This document shows, in pieces, positions 59,901-64,000 of a DNA stretch of 64,000 bases. The notes beneath the pieces are model-generated. The model ran no database searches. It saw only the letters and a list, made by a program, of their open reading frames with translations, and was not told the origin of the DNA. Source of the DNA: Branchiostoma floridae (taxonomy: Eukaryota; Chordata; Leptocardii; Amphioxiformes; Branchiostomatidae); contig NC_049981.1 of assembly GCF_000003815.2 (NCBI RefSeq), positions 9,341,828 through 9,405,827 on the forward strand. Reading direction: 5' to 3'. The position numbers were made by a program, and so were the translations under genes. Position 1 is the stretch's first letter. Every line of letters begins with the position of its first letter.

Positions 59901-62900
59901 TACAGCAATTCTGACTTGCTCTAGATCTGATTTGCACTGCAGCTAGGTGTCATTGCTGCAGTGTACATGTAAATGAGACTGAGTTTATATCCCCCTCATC
60001 ACAGTGTATTCTTCACATTGCAGCAGCGACACCTAGCTGCAGTGAAAAGTATAACAGGTCAACAGTGTTGCTACAGGAAGGTACAAGACACTCAGCAAAA
60101 CATTGGCTAGGTATAAACACTTGGTTGTATACAATAAGGTTTATCAACTACCAAGAACCTGATGAATCTATTAATTGTGGAATCAAATGTAAAAGAAGCA
60201 GTATGTGGTGAAGGTTCATATGATTCAAAGCCTTTAAAAATGTTTTTGGTAATGAAAGCTGTTCAATCAAGATTCATGAGCATGAAAGTCGTGTCTTCAG
60301 TATCCTTCTGTTATACATGTACATATATCTGTATCATGTAGCCAATATTTGGCGTAACATACCAGCTTCTGTATATGTATAGCTTGTGTAACCACACTTT
60401 TGGAGTTAACACCCAAGCTTCAGCATCATTCTGTCTTTGTATAGCCGGTATAACTACCCTTTGGCATAACACACTAGCTTCTGTATCTGTCTTTGTATAG
60501 CCGGTATAACTATCCTTTAGCATAACACACCAGCTTCTGTATCTGTATAACCAGTACAACTGCCCTTTAGCAAAATATACCTTCTTTCCATGCATGTTAT
60601 ATTACACTGAACCCAATGCTTTCTTGCTTCTTCTTCAGCCTTGCTTTACAAACTTTAAGATTAATTCTGTAACACACCTTTGTCTTCAGCCATAGCCAGT
60701 GTTTCTGACTGTCTCTGTTGTCTGGGTTTGTATGGGGCTGCACCCTGGGCCAACGCGTCTGACACAAACTCATCCAGAAAGGACAAAGAGGGGTCGATCT
60801 GTTAGAAAAGAAGACAAGAACATAACAGTACTGTTATGATTCATCTTGTCTGTTTCTGCCTCTATAGATGAATTCTTTTGATGCAAAGTCTACCTTTTAT
60901 CGCTGATTTGTAAAACAATTTGGCAAAGAGCAACAATTTGGGAGTCATCTTGACTCTGTTTCTGCTTTCTAGACCAATGCTTTTGACGCAAAGTCTCCTT
61001 TTGGGTAAAAAATGTATAAAACAAAAAGAGAAACAATTCCGGACCATAATTTGTCTGTTTCTGATCTCTACATGTATACCCAATACTTTAGAGCAAAATA
61101 AATACTGTAAATGCACTTAAGTTTGCAGGGACTTAATTTCACGGTTCCTGGTGGGTTTAAGTATGCGTAGCACCATACACTGTAGTCTCTTACTGCCATG
61201 GAAAAATGTTCGCGATGGATTTAAGTTTACAGTGAATTGGCAATGTAAAAACCACATACATGAAACCACCATGAAAATTAAAGTAAAGAAAGTTTGTTCT
61301 TAAGCCAGTCTAGGATAGATTATTCATAATCTAGTCATTGTCTGTTGTTGCAATTTCTGGAACATTTCCAATTTGATTGCAGAACTACACCAAAGGCTCA
61401 GCCCCTGAGGTGTTGCCAAAACTGAAATTGTTGTTGTGACCTGGAGATCTTCGCAGCTGGCATCCACTGGCAGCACAGTCTGCATGAGCGGCACGTCCGT
61501 CTGAAGTTCCAACAGTTCCGCCGCTCGCTGTCGCAGGTCAACGTCCAGACAGCTCACATAACGCTCGCAAACGGACACAACCTGGCAGAGGCAGTTTATT
61601 GTTAGTCCTTGTTTGTTTTTCTGTTTTGCATACCTGGTTTGTACTGAACAGTACAAGTTGTAGTACAAGTCCTATAATCGCTAACCCAATTCATAGCAAA
61701 GCACAGTTAAAACTGTCATTAGAAGACCACTCAGAAGACTGATAAAATCTACCGGTAGTATGTTTCTGGTTGCATGTGTTTGCGCCTATAACTCAAGATC
61801 CTTTTAATAAATTTGTGTGTATTTTGATATGTTCATGTGGGGAGTCATTGAAGCCATGATAACACATGGCAGTTTGGACTGTACAGCTGCATTACAGGAA
61901 GACACCCCCTCCTTGAAAGTAGTGTGGTATAATCTATGCACAGCTGTATCAAACGAATGACCCCATTTGGGATGGACATAGCTGGATAGAAGGGGAGAAT
62001 CACTAACATCTGTGATGGGTAAGACTAGGGCATAAAGAAATTCACAAAAACTCCAAATATTTTACAAAGGTATGAGATATTGGATTTCTTGCTCTACCTG
62101 CATGCCATTCCGATCCAACAACCAAAGGTTTCTTTCTATACTTTCAGGAACATCCCAGAAATTGAAAAATCTGGGATACCATAAGAATTATGCCTAAATG
62201 GAAGATTTTGTAGGGATAAGTTTGACATGTATCTAAGAAATGGAGGACTTTGAGATACATCTGAATACCACTAAACATCCTAACAGATTTGGCTCTATAA
62301 CTTTATGAACAACACAAACAAGACCAAACAAACAAACGCACCTCTTCCGGCACCCTGCCCATCTGAGCGCAGAGCTTACAGATGGCAGTGAAGACTGACC
62401 CCATGGTCTCAACGGAGCGGTGATCTTGCTCTAACAGTGACAGCAGTCTCCACAGGACTGCCTGGGGTTCCACATCCGTCAGGAGGTAAGAATACTCACC
62501 CAACGTCTGGAAGGAGAAGGATAAAATAAGGATTATTTCTCAGGGTTGGACGAGTCCACTAGTCCGATTGTCCTTGGCAAGTGAAAGTGCCCATCGGGCA
62601 AGCGCATGTCCTACCCCACTTGCCCAATTGGGAAAGTAAGATTTTTCCATGAGTGAGAGTTTGATACTTACTTGACACTTTTCACAGTCATGGCATCAAG
62701 CATTGGTCAACTCAGAAAAATAGAGACAATAATAAAAGAATTCCATTGCTGAATGCATACTTATTAGAAAATGTCATTCAAATTCAGGCAAGTGAAAAGT
62801 TGGTTCGGGCAAGCAATTTTTTTAATGTACTTGCCCAATAGGACAAGTGGATTTTAGAAAACTTGTCCAACCCTGTTTCCACGTAACAAATATCATCACA

Positions 62901-63954
62901 ACCAATTGAGACGCTCTTAACTAATTATAACGTTGACCAAAAATCTGATTACCCATCCTGATACATTTTAGTTTTATGATTGTTAAAATTTATTTGTTGA
63001 ATCACTTATACATGCACCTAAATCTAAAAAAGACAAGAAAAATCCCAACCTACTGACTCTAAATTTTTCAGGACTGTAATCGTAAACACAATATGTTTTC
63101 CCTAGGCCTTACTTACCCAGCAAGACACTTGTACTAAGATGTCTGGAAGGTGCGGTCTTTCCACAAGGCCTAGGTATGACTGCACTGCATGTAGCCTCAG
63201 TTCTGCATCCTCAGATTCGTTGTCTGTGCCCTCGGCCAAAAGTAGCAGCAGATTCTGGGCCACGTCATTCGGTACGAGATCAGAGCCCAGCTCAAACACT
63301 TGGTTCATGGTTGTGATGAACCATTCATTACTGGGGGCAAACGTGGCATTGTTAAGGGTGAAACCAAACTTAACAGTCCTTTTACTTTATATTAAGATTG
63401 TAACAAAAATGCCCCTGCAGTTCCAGAGAAAGCTGCTAGTTACTGCATAGTATATGTAAATATCCTGAGACACAGACACAGACACACACACACACACACA
63501 CACACATAGTCCATAATACCTCAGAGTCTACTTTTCATGGAGGAAAAAAAGAAAATGCAACATATAAAAAATGGCTTACAACATTCAATTTCAGATTTTT
63601 AAAACAAACAAAAAAAGAAAACCTTACAATGCGAAATGCACCAGAAGTCAGAAAATTTTTGACACCGCCACACTTGCTGCACTCGAAGTGCATTGAATTA
63701 TAATGGAAGCCTATGTGATAACAGCAGAACCCCATGTGATAACCCAAATGATAACTAGAACGCCCATATGGAACGTTAATACGGATCAGGTTTATTTGAC
63801 ATACAGAAGGATATCTCTCTGCCAGTTGTGTTATCTTGGTGACCAGGTCTGACTGCAGGTAGGTGTCGGCCGTGGTGCTGAGATGGGAGATGAGCCGGTC
63901 GCAGATCACTGTCACATTGGTGGGTCCTGTCATCCTGTACAGGAGATCTAACGT
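53798..63954 (-). CDS. AP4E1: AP-4 complex subunit epsilon (3' 12 exons, 851 codons)
   Basis: Exons 5' to 3': 63954-63815, 63342-63117, 62506-62342, 61581-61441, 60798-60678, 59797-59626, 57845-57671, 57262-57137, 56439-55675, 55407-55205, 54511-54357, 53964-53798. They join in frame to a stop (2556 nt). The identity rests on TLDLLYRMTGPTNVTV, NEWFITTMNQVF, LLLLLAEGTDNESED, RLHAVQSYL, TLGEYSYLL, LSFLDEFVSDALAQGAAPYK (very characteristic), LNFKPYDTPL, and a carboxyl appendage closing with LRLEIS-like, IHPVDIIGNEGI and LLHVKV. The epsilon subunit pairs with beta-4 in the AP-4 coat that sorts cargo such as ATG9 from the trans-Golgi. The amino half lies past the right edge. The hinge exon 56439-55675 is long and disordered. 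Confidence 0.9.
54357..54511 (-). CDS. AP4E1: AP4E1 appendage exon
   Basis: CACTACAG acceptor; SLELTTEQYGEKWPLTSHDK, RLKLEISKVT, GRLGIHPVDII; donor GTAAGA, phase 1. Confidence 0.85.
54941..55240 (-). repeat. AP4E1: 42-bp tandem array of an exon end plus 5' splice site
   Basis: Seven copies of CAGATGTTGTCAG/GTAAGACTTC lie exactly 42 bp apart (donor-strand CTTACCTG starts at 54948 to 55200). Only the copy nearest the exon body (55205) keeps the frame. Using a later donor would read TAA right after the first. Confidence 0.9.
55205..55407 (-). CDS. AP4E1: AP4E1 appendage exon with amplified donor
   Basis: TCCTCAG acceptor; CYIGGTESSCIVEEKIAPCS to CPVQLSDVV, ending AG in phase 2 at GTAAGA. The last bases of the exon and the donor are the founder of the 42-bp array that follows. 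Confidence 0.8.
55675..56439 (-). CDS. AP4E1: AP4E1 long disordered hinge exon and start of appendage
   Basis: CGTCAG acceptor; 255 codons. Ser/Thr/Asp/Glu-rich with acidic clusters (VESSLEEDFETVEKD), ending in a beta-rich RLSLCKVWKPEEFVVVLFMT and ADVCAKLEPSSNFQ; donor GTTAGT. The final part fits the adaptin ear fold. Confidence 0.75.
56630..56990. repeat. Intronic repeat shared with 61755-62100
   Basis: Common phrases: GAAAGTAGTGTGGTAT, GATCACTAACATCTGTGATG, GGTATGAGAT(C)TTGGAT. Two AP4E1 introns carry copies in the same orientation. Confidence 0.7.
57137..57262 (-). CDS. AP4E1: AP4E1 exon
   Basis: TCTCTAG acceptor; LPGQHSNDLPDLQED, RRKQQLASALFSGLQQG; donor GTGAAT; phase 0. KQQLAxxLFxGL is conserved in AP4E1. 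Confidence 0.75.
57671..57845 (-). CDS. AP4E1: AP4E1 exon (hinge, Lys-rich then acidic)
   Basis: ATTACAG acceptor in phase 2; GLRTRGVRKIWSKDGCTKVK then VTKEGQEETGEVVQEAPD; donor GTAAAT. Called mainly from splice phase and continuous frame. Confidence 0.65.
58299..59517 (-). mobile_element. Penelope-like element fragment with inverted terminal repeats
   Basis: The minus-strand frame 58394-59359 has 321 codons, and the open sequence before it includes the RT catalytic RYVDDTH. Its carboxyl part is a GIY-YIG endonuclease: VVYHITCQGK, CKKTYIGETERALKTRFLEH, EAVYIRAHRPTLNRD. Inverted repeats of about 90 bp (CTTTCTTTCCAACACTGAAT) lie at both ends. TAACGATGGCCATT flanks the unit at 58285-58298 and 59518-59531, a 14-bp target duplication. 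Most of the RT is missing, so it is 5'-truncated but recent enough to keep an open frame. Confidence 0.85.
59626..59797 (-). CDS. AP4E1: AP4E1 exon (hinge start)
   Basis: ACCCCCAG acceptor; LFSGLNFKPYDTPLVPPSLT then a Ser/Gly/Pro-rich hinge; donor GTAGGT, phase 2. Confidence 0.75.
60678..60798 (-). CDS. AP4E1: AP4E1 exon with diagnostic FLDEFV...GAAPYKP
   Basis: TCTAACAG acceptor; IDPSLSFLDEFVSDALAQGA, APYKPRQQRQSETLA; donor GTGTGT, phase 1. This short block is the clearest AP4E1 signature in the window. Confidence 0.9.
61441..61581 (-). CDS. AP4E1: AP4E1 exon
   Basis: CTGCCAG acceptor; VVSVCERYVSCLDVDLRQRA, MQTVLPVDASCEDLQ; donor GTCACA, which is weaker than its neighbours; 141 nt. Confidence 0.8.
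61755..62100. repeat. Intronic repeat shared with 56630-56990
   Basis: Second copy, somewhat more diverged, between the 62342 and 61581 exon edges. Confidence 0.7.
62342..62506 (-). CDS. AP4E1: AP4E1 exon
   Basis: CCTTCCAG acceptor; TLGEYSYLLTDVEPQAVLWR, AICKLCAQMGRVPEE; donor GTGCGT; 165 nt, phase 0 both sides. Confidence 0.85.
62541..62875. mobile_element. hAT-like MITE in an AP4E1 intron
   Basis: Inverted ends CAGGGTTGGACGAG and CTTGTCCAACCCTG, 335 bp, with a second inverted layer (GGCAAGTG...). The ends resemble hAT termini. I could not see a clean 8-bp duplication. Confidence 0.55.
63117..63342 (-). CDS. AP4E1: AP4E1 exon (trunk helices)
   Basis: Begins G TTT GCC CCC after the AC; reads FAPSNEWFITTMNQVFELGS, LVPNDVAQNLLLLLAEG, AVQSYLGLVERP, QVSCW; donor GTAAGT, 226 nt. 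Confidence 0.85.
63343..63814 (-). other. AP4E1: U12-type (minor spliceosome) AT-AC intron
   Basis: The 5' site is ATATCCTTCT (63814 downward), the minor-class consensus. The 3' end is CCTTAAC (63357-63351), then AATGCC and AC (63344-63343). CCTTAAC is the U12 branch consensus about ten bases from the AC. The junction gives LAER-FAPSNEW, matching the AP4E1 family (LAEKYAPDNAW). Confidence 0.75.
63480..63506. repeat. (CA)n microsatellite
   Basis: Alternating CA, about 13 units, inside the U12-type AP4E1 intron. Confidence 0.9.
63815..63954 (-). CDS. AP4E1: AP4E1 exon (trunk), ends at a U12-type donor
   Basis: CACACTAG acceptor; reads TLDLLYRMTGPTNVTVICDR to KITQLAE, with AG as the final two bases. 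The donor is ATATCCTTCT. Reading on to the next GT gives a phase that makes the following exon start with TAA, so the AT-AC junction is preferred. Confidence 0.75.
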
Positions 63955-64000
63955 CTAGTGTGGGGAGGGGGGCACAACAAGAAACACAGTTAGCAGGAAT

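Noticed and set aside
63118-63450. Ordinary GT-AG junction for the first AP4E1 intron (acceptor CCCCCAG at about 63331)
   Set aside because: The frame would begin with TAA after the available GT donor and lose the conserved FAPSNEW; the AT-AC junction solves both.

Overview
This 64 kb window is animal nuclear DNA: spliced genes with long introns in a dense mix of decayed transposons, inverted-repeat elements and minisatellites. The best guess is an invertebrate deuterostome, most likely amphioxus (Branchiostoma). That rests on the mix of death-fold/LRR immune genes, TRADD-like N-terminal domains, Penelope, BEL/Pao, Gypsy and Ginger-type elements. It is an inference from gene content, not a database match.

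Layout. (1) 1-3.3 kb, plus strand: the 3' end of a single-pass membrane protein whose cytoplasmic tail grew by tandem repeats carrying tyrosine (YVN, YLDL, NPVY) motifs. Its array is cut off by a 10-bp frameshifting insertion and then interrupted by a Ginger1-like element with a CCGG target duplication. (2) 4.3-6.3 kb: duplicated and decayed copies of the 3' end of AP4E1. (3) 6.3-8.3 kb: a Ty3/Gypsy pol remnant. (4) 8.5-16.4 kb, minus strand: a complete ten-exon gene of 1803 codons in my model. Every intron is phase 1 and every junction keeps frame. It encodes a death domain, a bipartite nuclear signal, two tandem TRADD-N-like domains, an exon with four SUMO consensus sites, a second death domain, three acidic linker exons, and an NLR carboxyl half (post-NACHT helical part plus LRRs) with no P-loop. 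This is the most interesting object in the window. (5) 23.85-25.4 kb, minus strand: a small gene for a basic, probably nuclear, death-domain protein of about 142 aa. A lone death-effector-like exon sits at 20.6-20.8 kb.

(6) 16.5-53 kb: mostly repeats, apart from the two death-fold items just named. These include a 2.4-kb foldback, a dispersed family rich in palindromic ATGCAAAT, a BEL 3' LTR and pol end, mariner-like and Tc1-like elements, LINE fragments (one 419-codon RT frame), a 162-bp tandem array, and a palindromic CAGCACTGG/CCAGTGCTG minisatellite. (7) 53.8-64 kb, minus strand: the last twelve exons (851 codons) of AP4E1, the epsilon subunit of the AP-4 trafficking adaptor; its 5' end lies beyond the right edge. 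It has an apparent U12-type AT-AC intron, a seven-fold tandem duplication of one 5' splice site, and a Penelope-like element in an intron.

The death-fold genes at 8.5-25.4 kb share domain type, strand, phase-1 introns and basic nuclear signals, so they may be parts of one innate-immune or cell-death neighbourhood. AP4E1 is an unrelated housekeeping neighbour. Functions are inferred by domain recognition by eye; no search was run.
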